A stretch of 7,508 bases of DNA from an uncultured Acetobacter sp. (GCA_937900755.1 CALCDN010000128.1:1-7508), one strand, 5' to 3'. Positions 1 through 6,506 are shown, counted from the first letter of the stretch. Notes: generated by a model from the sequence alone, not told the origin. A program made the numbers and translations.

Positions 1-48
1 CGAGATCGCTCAGTGTCTCGTGGGCTCGGAGATGTGTATAAGAGACAG
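1..48 (+). other. Illumina/Nextera P7 adapter contamination (non-genomic)
   Basis: Seen directly: bases 1-6 (CGAGAT) match the 3' end of the Illumina P7 flow-cell oligo. Bases 7-14 (CGCTCAGT) sit where the 8-base i7 barcode belongs, and from memory they match Nextera index N724. Bases 15-48 match the Nextera read-2 transposase adapter and end in the 19-bp Tn5 mosaic end AGATGTGTATAAGAGACAG (30-48). The order P7 end, barcode, adapter, mosaic end, insert is exactly that of a library molecule, so this is an untrimmed construct at the contig edge and not a mobile element of the organism. Translating it gives the familiar database artefact peptides VYKRQ, MCIRDR and, in reverse, SLIHISEPTRH. Genomic sequence starts at base 49. 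Confidence 0.98.
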
Positions 49-49
49 G

Positions 50-793
50 ACAGGGGTCGTGGCCTCCCTTGCGCTGGACACCACGCGCGGGGCCATGCAC
101 GCCCTGCACGGCAAAAGCCGCATGCGCACCAAGGACCTGATCACCGACCTGTGGAACGCGGGACCGAACGCGCTGCTGATCGTGGGGGTGGTCAACTTCC
201 TTATCGGGGCCATTCTGGCCTTTGTGGGGCTGGTGGAACTGCGCCGTTTCGCGGCCGAAATTTACGTGACCAACCTTGTGGGCATTGCCTGCGCGCGTGA
301 GATTTCGGCCATCATGACCGCCATCATCATGGCCGGGCGCACGGGCGGGGCGTATGCCGCGCGCATTTCCACCATGCTGGGCAATGAGGAAATAGACGCG
401 CTCCAGGTGTTTGGCATCCCCATTTCGGGCTATATCCTGCTCCCCGCCATCCTGTCGCTCTCGCTCATGATGCCCCTGCTCTACCTGTATGGCACGCTCA
501 TTGGTATTCTGGGCGGGTTTGTGGTGAGCATGAGCATGATGGACGTCTCCCCCGTGGGGTACTGGATGTCCACCGTCAATGGGGTCGAACTCAAGGAGTT
601 CGTGTTCGGGTTCATCAAGGCGTTTTTCTTTGGCAGCTTTATCGCCCTTGCCGCCTGCCGTGTGGGGCTCAAGGCCGGGCGGAGTGCAGCCGATGTGGGC
701 ATTGCCGCAACACGCGCGGTGGTTATCGGCATTGTGGGCATTATCGCCATGGACGCGGTGTTCGCCGTTATGGCCAACGCGCTGGGACTATAG
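50..793 (+). CDS. mlaE: MlaE/YrbE-family lipid ABC transporter permease, 5' partial
   Basis: Inner-membrane permease of an MCE-type lipid transporter that moves phospholipid across the cell envelope. The true start is missing: the frame runs open into the adapter, and the 10 adapter-coded residues plus the apparent ATG at 20 are artefacts. About 247 genuine residues remain. They begin with a charged segment (KSRMRTKDLITDLW), followed by hydrophobic helices near nt 170-235, 430-540, 600-660 and 710-785. The stretch GRTGGAYAARISTMLGNEEIDAL (nt about 336-405) is the conserved MlaE core, a cytoplasmic coupling-helix region with the usual E-IDAL pattern. Family proteins are about 260 residues, or about 370 when an N-terminal STAS domain is fused, and which form applies here cannot be told. 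The TAG stop lies 3 bases before the ATPase ATG, so the two share an operon. Family assignment is firm; the exact lipid substrate is inference. Confidence 0.93.
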   Translation, partial: TGVVASLALDTTRGAMHALHGKSRMRTKDLITDLWNAGPNALLIVGVVNFLIGAILAFVGLVELRRFAAEIYVTNLVGIACAREISAIMTAIIMAGRTGGAYAARISTMLGNEEIDALQVFGIPISGYILLPAILSLSLMMPLLYLYGTLIGILGGFVVSMSMMDVSPVGYWMSTVNGVELKEFVFGFIKAFFFGSFIALAACRVGLKAGRSAADVGIAATRAVVIGIVGIIAMDAVFAVMANALGL

Positions 794-796
794 ACC

Positions 797-1591
797 ATGG
801 CCGAAACAGACACCCTTATTTCCGTGCGTGATGTGGAGCTGTCCTTCGGCCCCAAGGTTATTCAGCAAAACGTCTCCTTCGACCTCCGCCGCGGGTCCAT
901 TTTCGCGGTCATGGGCGGGTCGGGCTGTGGCAAGAGCACACTGCTCAAGAGCCTGATCGGCCTGTTGCCCCCCACCACGGGGCGCATACTGGTAGGGGGG
1001 GAGGACTACTGGGCGCAAAACGAGCACCGCCGCACCCAGATCAACCACCGCTTTGGCGTTCTGTTCCAGTCCGGCGCGTTGTGGAGTTCCATGACCGTGG
1101 GCGAAAACGTGGCCCTGCCCATGGAAATGTTCACCACCCAGCCGCCCGATGTGGTGCGCAAGCTGGTGGAACTCAAGCTCGGGCTTGTGGGCATGGAACA
1201 GGCGATAGACCTCTACCCGTCCGAAATTTCGGGCGGCATGCGCAAGCGCGCGGGCCTTGCGCGCGCCATTGCCCTGGACCCCGACATCCTGTTTTTTGAT
1301 GAACCCTCCGCGGGCCTGGACCCCATTACCTCCGCCCGGCTGGACGACCTGATCCTGACCCTGCGTGACGGGCTGGGCGCGACCATTGTCATTGTCAGCC
1401 ACGAGCTGCCAAGCCTGTTCGCCATTGCCGATGACGGCATTTTTCTGGACGCCAGAACCCACCGGCCCATTGCCCACGGCTCCCCCAGGGCCCTGCGCGA
1501 CAGGTGCACCATTCCCGAAGTCACGGCGTTCATGAACCGCTCCTCCACCATCCCCACGACAGACGAGACAAAGGCAGACCAGAATGTCTGA
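797..1591 (+). CDS. mlaF: MlaF-type lipid ABC transporter ATP-binding protein
   Basis: A 264-residue cytoplasmic ATPase that powers the MlaE-type permease. All nucleotide-binding motifs are visible: Walker A GGSGCGKST (40-48), Q-loop Q91 in LFQSGAL, signature SEISGGMRKR (142-151), Walker B DILFFDEP with catalytic E169, D-loop SAGLDP (171-176) and switch H202 in VIVSHEL. The ISGGMRKR signature and the LFQSGALWSSMTVGENVALP block are typical of the Mla/Ttg2A subfamily and separate it from generic importer ATPases. The length is normal for the family. The ATG at 797 follows a GGGA element (784-787) at 9 bases and gives the expected N-terminus, with about eight residues before the first beta strand. 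It starts 3 bases after the permease stop and overlaps mlaD by 8 bases. No key residue is missing. Function is inferred from family and context. Confidence 0.95.
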   Translation: MAETDTLISVRDVELSFGPKVIQQNVSFDLRRGSIFAVMGGSGCGKSTLLKSLIGLLPPTTGRILVGGEDYWAQNEHRRTQINHRFGVLFQSGALWSSMTVGENVALPMEMFTTQPPDVVRKLVELKLGLVGMEQAIDLYPSEISGGMRKRAGLARAIALDPDILFFDEPSAGLDPITSARLDDLILTLRDGLGATIVIVSHELPSLFAIADDGIFLDARTHRPIAHGSPRALRDRCTIPEVTAFMNRSSTIPTTDETKADQNV

Positions 1592-2540
1592 GAGCACAAA
1601 CCGCACAACCGTTATCGGAGCCTTCGTGCTGTTGGGCGGTTTTCTGGCCCTGTTCATTGTCATGGCCTTTGGACACATAAGTTTTTTCGCCCCCTCGCGT
1701 GAGGCGGCGGTGGTGTTCCAGAACTCCATTACCGGCCTGTCAGTTGGCGCACCCGTCAACTTTCGCGGGGTCAAGGTTGGCACGGTCAAGAGCATTACCC
1801 TGCGCTTTGACCCCGCCGACCACAAAGCCTACATCCCCGTGGTGCTGACCCTCGAGCCCGACCAGATCCATGTGGTCAAGGACGTGCCCGGCGGAAACAA
1901 GGTGAGTATTCAAGAACTCATCGGCATTGGCCTGCGCGCGGAGCTGAACCTGCTCAGCTTTGTAACCGGGCAGTCCAACATAGAGCTGGACTTTGACCGC
2001 TCGGTCCTGCCCGTTCTGCACCCGCGCATTACCAGCCTGCCCGAAATTCCCGTTCGCATCTCCACCGTGGAAAAACTGAAGGACTCACTGGGCCAGATCC
2101 CCATCAAGGAGATCAGCCACCATGCGGATGCGGCACTCCTTTCCGTCACCCAGCTCAGCGACAACCTGAACAGGGACCTCCCCCCCCTGCTGCTGAGCGC
2201 GCGCCAGACGGCCGACCTCTCGCACGAGACGCTGGCAACCGCGACCGAGGCCATCAAGAACCTGCAGGCCAGGCTGGACATCACCCTGGGCAAAATGGAC
2301 CAGCTGATGGAAACAGGGACCACACAGCTGAACGCCCGTGGGGCGGACCTGCAGGCCACACTGGTCTCGGCCACCAAAACACTGGATTCGTTGCAGGGTA
2401 TTCTCTCCCCCCGCTCCATAGACCGCGCCAACCTCGATGCCGCCTTGCGTGACATTGCGGCAACGGCGGCATCGCTGCGCGGGTTTTCCTCCGATGTCGA
2501 ACGCAACCCGCAACTCCTGCTGATGGGACGCCGCCCATGA
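1584..2540 (+). CDS. mlaD: MlaD-type MCE-domain lipid transporter protein
   Basis: A 318-residue membrane-anchored periplasmic protein. One transmembrane helix (about residues 9-29) has a short cytoplasmic N-terminus. The MCE domain follows at about 39-137, with the conserved openings FQNSITGLSVGAPVNFRGVKVGTV and, near its end, GLRAELNLLSFVTGQSNIEL. MCE domains form a hexameric ring that binds lipid and sits on the permease. Residues 160-318 are predicted to be helical, rich in Leu, Ala and polar heptads, like the helical tail of longer MCE proteins that builds a channel. The end, VERNPQLLLMGRRP, is a common closing motif of this group. At 318 residues it is longer than E. coli MlaD (about 180), so it resembles the alphaproteobacterial and PqiB-like single-MCE form. 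The ATG at 1584 has AAGG 9 bases upstream and overlaps mlaF; the stop overlaps the next start as ATGA. Specific lipid cargo is not shown. Confidence 0.93.
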   Translation: MSESTNRTTVIGAFVLLGGFLALFIVMAFGHISFFAPSREAAVVFQNSITGLSVGAPVNFRGVKVGTVKSITLRFDPADHKAYIPVVLTLEPDQIHVVKDVPGGNKVSIQELIGIGLRAELNLLSFVTGQSNIELDFDRSVLPVLHPRITSLPEIPVRISTVEKLKDSLGQIPIKEISHHADAALLSVTQLSDNLNRDLPPLLLSARQTADLSHETLATATEAIKNLQARLDITLGKMDQLMETGTTQLNARGADLQATLVSATKTLDSLQGILSPRSIDRANLDAALRDIAATAASLRGFSSDVERNPQLLLMGRRP

Positions 2541-3133
2541 CCGCCTCGCCCCGCCGTATCCTGCTCGCCGTCATGGCCTGCGGTTCGCTCCTGTCCCTCG
2601 CGGGGTGCGCCTCTCCCCCCCTGCGGCTGTACACGCTGGGCGTTCCCTCCGACGCCAACGTAAGCGAGCCCCATCTTTCCGCCCGCGCGACCACGATCGC
2701 CATCAGCCGCATCATCCTGCCCGACTACCTGGACTCGCAGGACATCATCACCCGCCAGGGCGAGGAAATCCTGCGCAGCACCCGCTCGCGCTGGGCCACG
2801 CGCCTGTCCATCGGGGTGACGGACCTGCTGACCAACGTGCTCTCCAACAAGCGCCCATCGGAACTGATTACCGACCAGCCCCTGGCCGATGTGGTCACCA
2901 TGCGTGTGCAGATCGATATTTCGCGCTTTGATGTGGACGCCAACGGCGTGGCGACACTGGACGCCACATGGGCCGTGCTCCCGCGCGACCCCAACCAGCC
3001 CCTCACACGTGAGCGCACCCACCTTGTGGCCACGGGCGCGGTCGGCACGGATGCGCAGGTGGCAGCCCTCATGCGCGAGCTGGTCATCCGGCTGGCGGAC
3101 AGGGTGAACACCACCATCCCCCCCGCGCGCTGA
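2537..3133 (+). CDS. PqiC-like ABC-type transport auxiliary lipoprotein
   Basis: A 198-residue predicted outer-membrane lipoprotein of the ABC transport auxiliary family (PqiC/DUF330). Residues 1-23 form a signal peptide: positively charged start (PRR), hydrophobic core, then lipobox L21-A22-G23-C24, with C24 the expected lipidated cysteine. The family's early motif appears as PPLRLYTLG (27-35), followed by the alternating strand/helix pattern IAISRIILPDYLDSQDIITRQG and a central WATRLSIGVTDLLTNVL segment. PqiC proteins pair with MCE-domain tunnels and are thought to receive or dock the tunnel at the outer membrane, which fits its place directly after the MCE gene. The ATG at 2537 overlaps the mlaD stop by 4 bases and has GGGA at 2525-2528, 8 bases upstream. 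It is the last gene of the operon; a 147-bp gap follows. Family assignment is good; its role in this transporter is inferred from position. Confidence 0.88.
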   Translation: MTASPRRILLAVMACGSLLSLAGCASPPLRLYTLGVPSDANVSEPHLSARATTIAISRIILPDYLDSQDIITRQGEEILRSTRSRWATRLSIGVTDLLTNVLSNKRPSELITDQPLADVVTMRVQIDISRFDVDANGVATLDATWAVLPRDPNQPLTRERTHLVATGAVGTDAQVAALMRELVIRLADRVNTTIPPAR

Positions 3134-3162
3134 CCCACCCCCTTGGGGCTTGGCGGCGGGCC

Positions 3163-3183
3163 TGCCATTTTGGCATTATTTTT
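3163..3183 (+). terminator. Possible weak terminator after the MCE transporter operon
   Basis: TGCCA (3163-3167) and TGGCA (3171-3175) can pair around a TTT loop, followed directly by TTATTTTT (3176-3183), an unusually T-rich run for this GC-rich region. The 5-bp stem is short, so termination may be inefficient. It lies 30 bases after the lipoprotein stop codon and before glf, the right place for an operon end. A further CCTGCC/GGCAGG pair (3161-3166 with a copy near 3191) is an alternative fold. Confidence 0.35.
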
Positions 3184-3201
3184 CCGGCCCGGCAGGTGGC
3201 A

Positions 3202-3211
3202 TTGGCGCCAA
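3202..3211. repeat. 10-bp perfect palindrome upstream of glf
   Basis: TTGGCGCCAA is its own reverse complement. It lies in the 147-bp gap between the transporter operon and glf, 70 bases before the chosen glf start, where an operator could sit. Ten bases is short enough to occur by chance, and no clear promoter could be paired with it, so this is only a marked site. Confidence 0.25.
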
Positions 3212-3280
3212 AGCGCGGTATGAGTGTGGCTCTTGTGGGTGTGGCCCTGCCGCACGGATAAAGAACGGGAGCAGGCCAAG

Positions 3281-4450
3281 GTGAGCAAAACATTCTGCGT
3301 TGTCGGGGCGGGTTTTAGTGGCGCGGTCGTGGCGCGCCACTTTGCCAGCCAGGGCCACAGGGTTGTGGTGGTGGACGAGCGCACGCACCTGGGTGGCAAC
3401 TGCCACACCGAGCGCGACGGGCAGACCGGCATCATGGTCCACCGCTATGGCCCCCATATCTTTCATACCGCCAACGAACGTGTCTGGGCCTATGTGCAGC
3501 GCTTTGGCACGTTCCGCCCCTATGTCAACCGGGTCAAGGCCATTGCGCGGGGGCAGGTGTTCAGCCTGCCCATCAACCTTGCCACCATCAACCAGCTTTT
3601 CAAAACCACGCTTGGCCCGGCCCAGGCCCGCGCCTTTATCGCCAGCAAGGCCGACCGCTCCATAACCGAACCCCGCACCTTCCGCGAGCAGGCGTTGAGC
3701 ATGGTGGGGCCCGAACTGTACGAGACATTCTTCGAAGGCTACACCCGCAAGCAGTGGGGGTGCGAGCCCGACACCCTGCCCGCCTCCATTCTCAAGCGCC
3801 TGCCGCTGCGCTTCAACTATGACGACAACTACTTCAACCACCCCTACCAGGGCATGCCCGAGGCAGGCTACACCGCCATTGTGGCAAACATTCTGGCGGA
3901 CTTTGCAGACCGCATGGACATCCGCCTTGGCGCGACCTTCGAGGACATGCCCGAGACGTTCGACCACGTGTTCTACACCGGCCCGCTGGACCGCTTTTTT
4001 GGCTTCCGGCTGGGGCGTCTGGAATACAGGACGCTGGATTTTGAACGCTTTGTCAGCCCCGAACCCGACTACCAGGGCACGGCGGTCATCAACTACTGCG
4101 ACGCGGACGTGCCCTATACCCGCATTGCCGAACACAAGCATTTTGCCCCGTGGGAGCAGGCGCGCTTTGAGCAGAGCGTCTGTTTCCGCGAGCACAGCCG
4201 GGCCGCGCAAAAGCAGGACACGCCCTACTACCCCATCCGCCTGACCGGTGAGCAGCCCCTGCTTTGCGCGTATGAGGAACTGGCGCGGGCGAGCACGGGC
4301 GTGTCCTTTCTGGGTCGGCTTGGCACGTACCGCTACCTGGACATGGATGTCACCATCCACGAGGCACTCCAGGCGTGCGACCAGATAGACGCCATACTGG
4401 CCAGCCAGGGCGCGCGGGCCCTGCCGGCCTTTTTTACCCCCCAACCCTGA
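3281..4450 (+). CDS. glf: UDP-galactopyranose mutase
   Basis: Flavoenzyme (FAD) that interconverts UDP-galactopyranose and UDP-galactofuranose, the donor for galactofuranose in surface polysaccharides; cytoplasmic. 389 residues with the GTG at 3281, against 367 in E. coli. Visible motifs: FAD-binding VVGAGFSG (7-14), acidic end of beta-2 VVDER (30-34), GGN (38-40), YGPHIFHT (56-63), GYTRKQWG with W159, KRLPLRFNYDDNYF (172-185) with R173, YTGPLDRFFGFRLGRLEYRTLDFE (232-255), VINYCDADVPYTRIAEHKHF (269-288) with R281, and C-terminal GRLGTYRYLDMD (345-356). These cover the flavin and UDP-galactose sites, and nothing essential appears lost. The GTG at 3281 was chosen because GGGAG (3267-3271) lies 9 bases upstream and the FAD motif then starts at residue 7. 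The in-frame GTG at 3224 would add 19 residues with no family match. Followed after 59 bases by a glycosyltransferase gene and then galE, which supports a role in glycan synthesis. Confidence 0.95.
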   Translation: MSKTFCVVGAGFSGAVVARHFASQGHRVVVVDERTHLGGNCHTERDGQTGIMVHRYGPHIFHTANERVWAYVQRFGTFRPYVNRVKAIARGQVFSLPINLATINQLFKTTLGPAQARAFIASKADRSITEPRTFREQALSMVGPELYETFFEGYTRKQWGCEPDTLPASILKRLPLRFNYDDNYFNHPYQGMPEAGYTAIVANILADFADRMDIRLGATFEDMPETFDHVFYTGPLDRFFGFRLGRLEYRTLDFERFVSPEPDYQGTAVINYCDADVPYTRIAEHKHFAPWEQARFEQSVCFREHSRAAQKQDTPYYPIRLTGEQPLLCAYEELARASTGVSFLGRLGTYRYLDMDVTIHEALQACDQIDAILASQGARALPAFFTPQP

Positions 4451-4459
4451 CCATGAGCG

Positions 4460-4475
4460 AGGGGGCATGCCCCCT
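4460..4475. repeat. 16-bp perfect palindrome between glf and the GT25 gene
   Basis: AGGGGGCATGCCCCCT reads identically on both strands. It lies 9 bases after the glf stop and 35 bases before the GT25 start. In RNA it would fold as a 6-bp GC stem with a CATG loop; in DNA it could be a dimer-protein site. A second CCCCCT follows at once (4477-4482), giving a partly alternative partner for the G-run. No T-tract follows, so it is not a typical terminator. Confidence 0.6.
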
Positions 4476-4509
4476 GCCCCCTCCATACAGCCTTGCCACA
4501 GGACCACAG

Positions 4510-5229
4510 ATGCACAAGTATTTCATCAGCCTCGAAAGAACTCCTGAGCGGACAGAGCGGTTTTTAAAAGCCAACGCCCATGTGCCAGACCTTGAATGGG
4601 TGCCCGGCATGGACGGCAAGACGCTGGACCGCAACACCATTGTCAACAAGGGGCTGATGGAAGCCAGTTGCCAGTTCAAGGCGGGAGCGATCGGCTCGGG
4701 GCTGACCCATATCAAACTATGGGCCCAGGTTTCGCGGAGCAACCAGCCCGCCCATATTTTTGAAGATGACGCCTTCTTGTGCCGCAACTTCGAGCAGGAG
4801 AGCGACCGTATCATCGCAAACCTGCCCCATGACTGGGACATTATCCTCTGGGGCAACAACTACGACAGTATTCTGGAATTTGAACTCCTGCCCGGCATTA
4901 CGCAGTGCGTTGCCGTGTTCAACCAGGACACCGTGCGCCAGGGTATTCCCTCGTTCCGGCACATGAATGTCTCATCCAGCCCGTTCCGGCTGACCCAGAC
5001 CTTCGGCATCTGCGGCTATGCCATTTCCCCCCGTGGCGCGGACCGCCTGCTTGAGCTGTGCCTGCCGTTCAAATCGGTGGAGGTGCCCTATGTGGGGCTG
5101 GGCCGCCTGCTGACCAGTTCATCCGTCGACCACCTGATGAACATCCATTACCGCGACATCAAGGCCTATACCTGCCTGCCCCCCCTGTGCCTGACAGACA
5201 ACGACGTGGCGCGCAGCCTGACCACCTGA
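4510..5229 (+). CDS. GT25-family (LPS/LOS type) glycosyltransferase
   Basis: A 239-residue cytoplasmic or membrane-associated sugar transferase of family GT25, whose characterised bacterial members are mostly UDP-galactose-dependent LOS/LPS enzymes. Visible: N-terminal strand MHKYFISLERTPERTERF (1-18), VPGMDGKTLD (31-40), GSGLTHIKLW (62-71, the family G-x-x-x-S/T-H block), the acidic metal/nucleotide motif HIFEDDAF with EDD at 85-87, DWDIILWG (108-115), GICGYAISPRGADRLL (166-181, typical of the family), and SVDHLM (205-210). The ATG at 4510 has AGGA (4500-4503) 6 bases upstream and places the first strand at residue 2, as expected. An in-frame ATG at 4453 would add 19 residues rich in Pro and Gly without family character. 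It sits between glf and galE, so a galactose or galactofuranose donor is likely. Acceptor and linkage are unknown; no membrane helix is seen. Confidence 0.87.
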   Translation: MHKYFISLERTPERTERFLKANAHVPDLEWVPGMDGKTLDRNTIVNKGLMEASCQFKAGAIGSGLTHIKLWAQVSRSNQPAHIFEDDAFLCRNFEQESDRIIANLPHDWDIILWGNNYDSILEFELLPGITQCVAVFNQDTVRQGIPSFRHMNVSSSPFRLTQTFGICGYAISPRGADRLLELCLPFKSVEVPYVGLGRLLTSSSVDHLMNIHYRDIKAYTCLPPLCLTDNDVARSLTT

Positions 5230-5245
5230 CCCCCGCGCCCCACCG

Positions 5246-5288
5246 GGGGTACACTCCTCTGGGGTACACTCCTGCGGGGCACGCACCC
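5246..5288. repeat. Three tandem repeats with 15-bp period upstream of galE
   Basis: GGGGTACACTCCT occurs perfectly at 5246-5258 and 5261-5273, and a degenerate third copy, GGGGCACGCACCC, is at 5276-5288 (9 of 13 bases match). All start 15 bases apart. The array lies 31 bases before the candidate -35 of galE, outside any credible gene. It could be an operator array or a remnant tandem duplication. Confidence 0.7.
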
Positions 5289-5318
5289 GCGGGCGCCACA
5301 GGCCCTACGCGCCCAATA

Positions 5319-5346
5319 TTGGCTTGGGCAGAAATACTGGTATAGT
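5319..5346 (+). promoter_or_regulatory. Candidate sigma-70-type promoter for galE
   Basis: TTGGCT (5319-5324) as -35 is separated by 16 bases from TATAGT (5341-5346) as -10, which differs from TATAAT at one base. TG at 5338-5339 forms an extended -10. The stretch is locally AT-rich in a GC-rich setting. Transcription would start near 5353, leaving a leader of about 30 bases before the galE GTG. This gives galE a start independent of glf and the GT25 gene. Confidence 0.45.
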
Positions 5347-5381
5347 CGGGCCTTCCATTCCTTCTATGGCAAAGTGAGCAC

Positions 5382-6452
5382 GTGGCACGTATTCTCCTTA
5401 CCGGTGGCGCCGGATTTATTGGCTCCCACACCGCGGTAGCCCTTTTGGGACGTGGCCATGACGTTGTGCTGGCGGACAATTTTTCCAATGCATCACGTTC
5501 GGTTCCTGCCCGGCTCAAGGACATTACGGGCGTTGACTGCCCGGTCCATGAGGTGGACATCCGCAATACGCAGGCCATGCAGGCGGTCCTGGCCGGGGGT
5601 GCGTTTGACGCTGTCATTCATTTTGCCGCGCTCAAGGCCGTGGGCGAGAGTGAAGCCAACCCGCTGCTGTATTTTGATGTCAACGTCGCGGGTACCCTGA
5701 GCCTGCTCACCGCCATGCGGCATGCGGGCATCGGGCGCATTGTCTTTTCCTCTTCCGCCACGGTGTATGGCGCGCCCGAACACTGCCCCATAGCCGAAGC
5801 GGCCCCCCTGCACGCCACCAACATCTATGGTCGCACAAAACTGATCATGGAGGACATGATAGGCGACCTTGTGCGGACCGGCATGCTGTCCACCGCGTTT
5901 TTGCTCCGCTACTTCAACCCGGTTGGCGCCCACCCCTCGGGCCTGATCGGGGAGGACCCGCGCGGCGTTCCCGCAAACCTGATGCCCTACCTGTGCCAGG
6001 TGGCGGCCGGGCAGCGCGACTGCCTGACCGTTTTTGGCGATGACTACCCCACGCCCGATGGTACGGGCGTACGCGACTACCTGCATGTGATGGACCTGGC
6101 GGAGGCGCACTGCGCCGCCGTGGAGGTGGCCCTTGGCACCTACGGCACCCATGCCGTCAACCTTGGAACCGGCACGGGCTATTCCGTGCTGGACCTGCTC
6201 CACACATTTGAGCGCGCGACAGGCCTTGCCATTCCGTACAGGATCGGCCCGCGCCGCCCCGGCGATGCGCCAAGCTGCTACGCCGACCCGACCCTGGCCA
6301 AAGCCATGCTCGGCTGGACCGCCAAACGCACACTGCACGACATGTGCCAAGATTCGTGGCACTGGCAGTCCCTGAGCGCAAAGGCCAGGCAGGCGGCCGA
6401 ACATGGCGGTAGCCAGGCCCCCACCACGGCGGGGGCGCAGTTGCTGGCATAA
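5382..6452 (+). CDS. galE: UDP-glucose 4-epimerase
   Basis: NAD-dependent short-chain dehydrogenase/reductase enzyme that interconverts UDP-glucose and UDP-galactose (Leloir pathway); cytoplasmic. 356 residues against 338 in E. coli. Visible: NAD-binding TGGAGFIGS (7-15), ADNFSNAS (31-38), VIHFAALKAVGES (78-90), catalytic S124 in VFSSSATVYG, Y149 and K153 in NIYGRTK, LLRYFNPVGAHPSGLIGEDP (174-193), GTGVRDYLHVMDLAEAH (227-243), HAVNLGTGTGYSVLDLL and RRPGDAPSCYADPTLAKAMLGW. The Ser/Tyr/Lys numbers equal those of E. coli GalE, which supports the GTG at 5382 as start. No good ribosome site is seen; AAGTGAG at 5372-5378 is the nearest. The last 18 or so residues, rich in Ala and Gln, extend past the usual end. 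It supplies UDP-galactose to the adjacent Glf. It has its own candidate promoter and a strong terminator at its end. Confidence 0.95.
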   Translation: MARILLTGGAGFIGSHTAVALLGRGHDVVLADNFSNASRSVPARLKDITGVDCPVHEVDIRNTQAMQAVLAGGAFDAVIHFAALKAVGESEANPLLYFDVNVAGTLSLLTAMRHAGIGRIVFSSSATVYGAPEHCPIAEAAPLHATNIYGRTKLIMEDMIGDLVRTGMLSTAFLLRYFNPVGAHPSGLIGEDPRGVPANLMPYLCQVAAGQRDCLTVFGDDYPTPDGTGVRDYLHVMDLAEAHCAAVEVALGTYGTHAVNLGTGTGYSVLDLLHTFERATGLAIPYRIGPRRPGDAPSCYADPTLAKAMLGWTAKRTLHDMCQDSWHWQSLSAKARQAAEHGGSQAPTTAGAQLLA

Positions 6453-6461
6453 CCCTTGCAC

Positions 6462-6493
6462 GCGCGCGCCCCAGCACGCGGGGCGCGCGCTTT
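6462..6493 (+). terminator. Strong GC hairpin terminator after galE
   Basis: GCGCGCGCCCC (6462-6472) and GGGGCGCGCGC (6480-6490) form a perfect 11-bp stem with a 7-base loop, starting 10 bases after the galE stop. Only three T (6491-6493) follow, so it may rely on the very stable stem. It separates the glycan genes from the flagellar region. Confidence 0.75.
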
Positions 6494-6506
6494 GAGCCAG
6501 AAATCG

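Noticed and set aside
30..48. Tn5 mosaic end as evidence of a native transposon
   Set aside because: It is preceded by the Nextera read-2 adapter, barcode and P7 end, so it comes from library construction.
13..300. + strand frame starting MSRGLGDVYKRQ
   Set aside because: It starts inside the sequencing adapter and runs out of frame with the permease; VYKRQ is a known adapter translation artefact.
788..1825. 345-codon - strand frame, and similar long ones at 1910-3022 and 5493-6629
   Set aside because: All are opposite well-supported genes, with Gly/Ala/Arg-rich, motif-free translations. They are shadows of the + strand genes.
3224..3280. Upstream GTG start for glf
   Set aside because: It adds 19 residues (MWLLWVWPCRT...) with no family match; the GTG at 3281 has a ribosome site and puts the FAD motif at the usual position.
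3176..4507. 443-codon open frame on the - strand opposite glf
   Set aside because: It lies wholly antisense to a clear glf gene. Long antisense frames are expected from GC-rich third codon positions, and its translation shows no family motif.
4453..4509. Earlier ATG for the GT25 gene
   Set aside because: The extra residues cover the palindrome and are Pro/Gly-rich; the ATG at 4510 has AGGA at 6 bases and starts at the first conserved strand.
5246..5288. CRISPR-like array
   Set aside because: Repeats are 13 bases with 2-base gaps, with no spacers and no cas genes.
5366..5377. Tiny ORF ATG GCA AAG TGA just before galE as a leader peptide
   Set aside because: Only three codons, with no ribosome site; likely chance.
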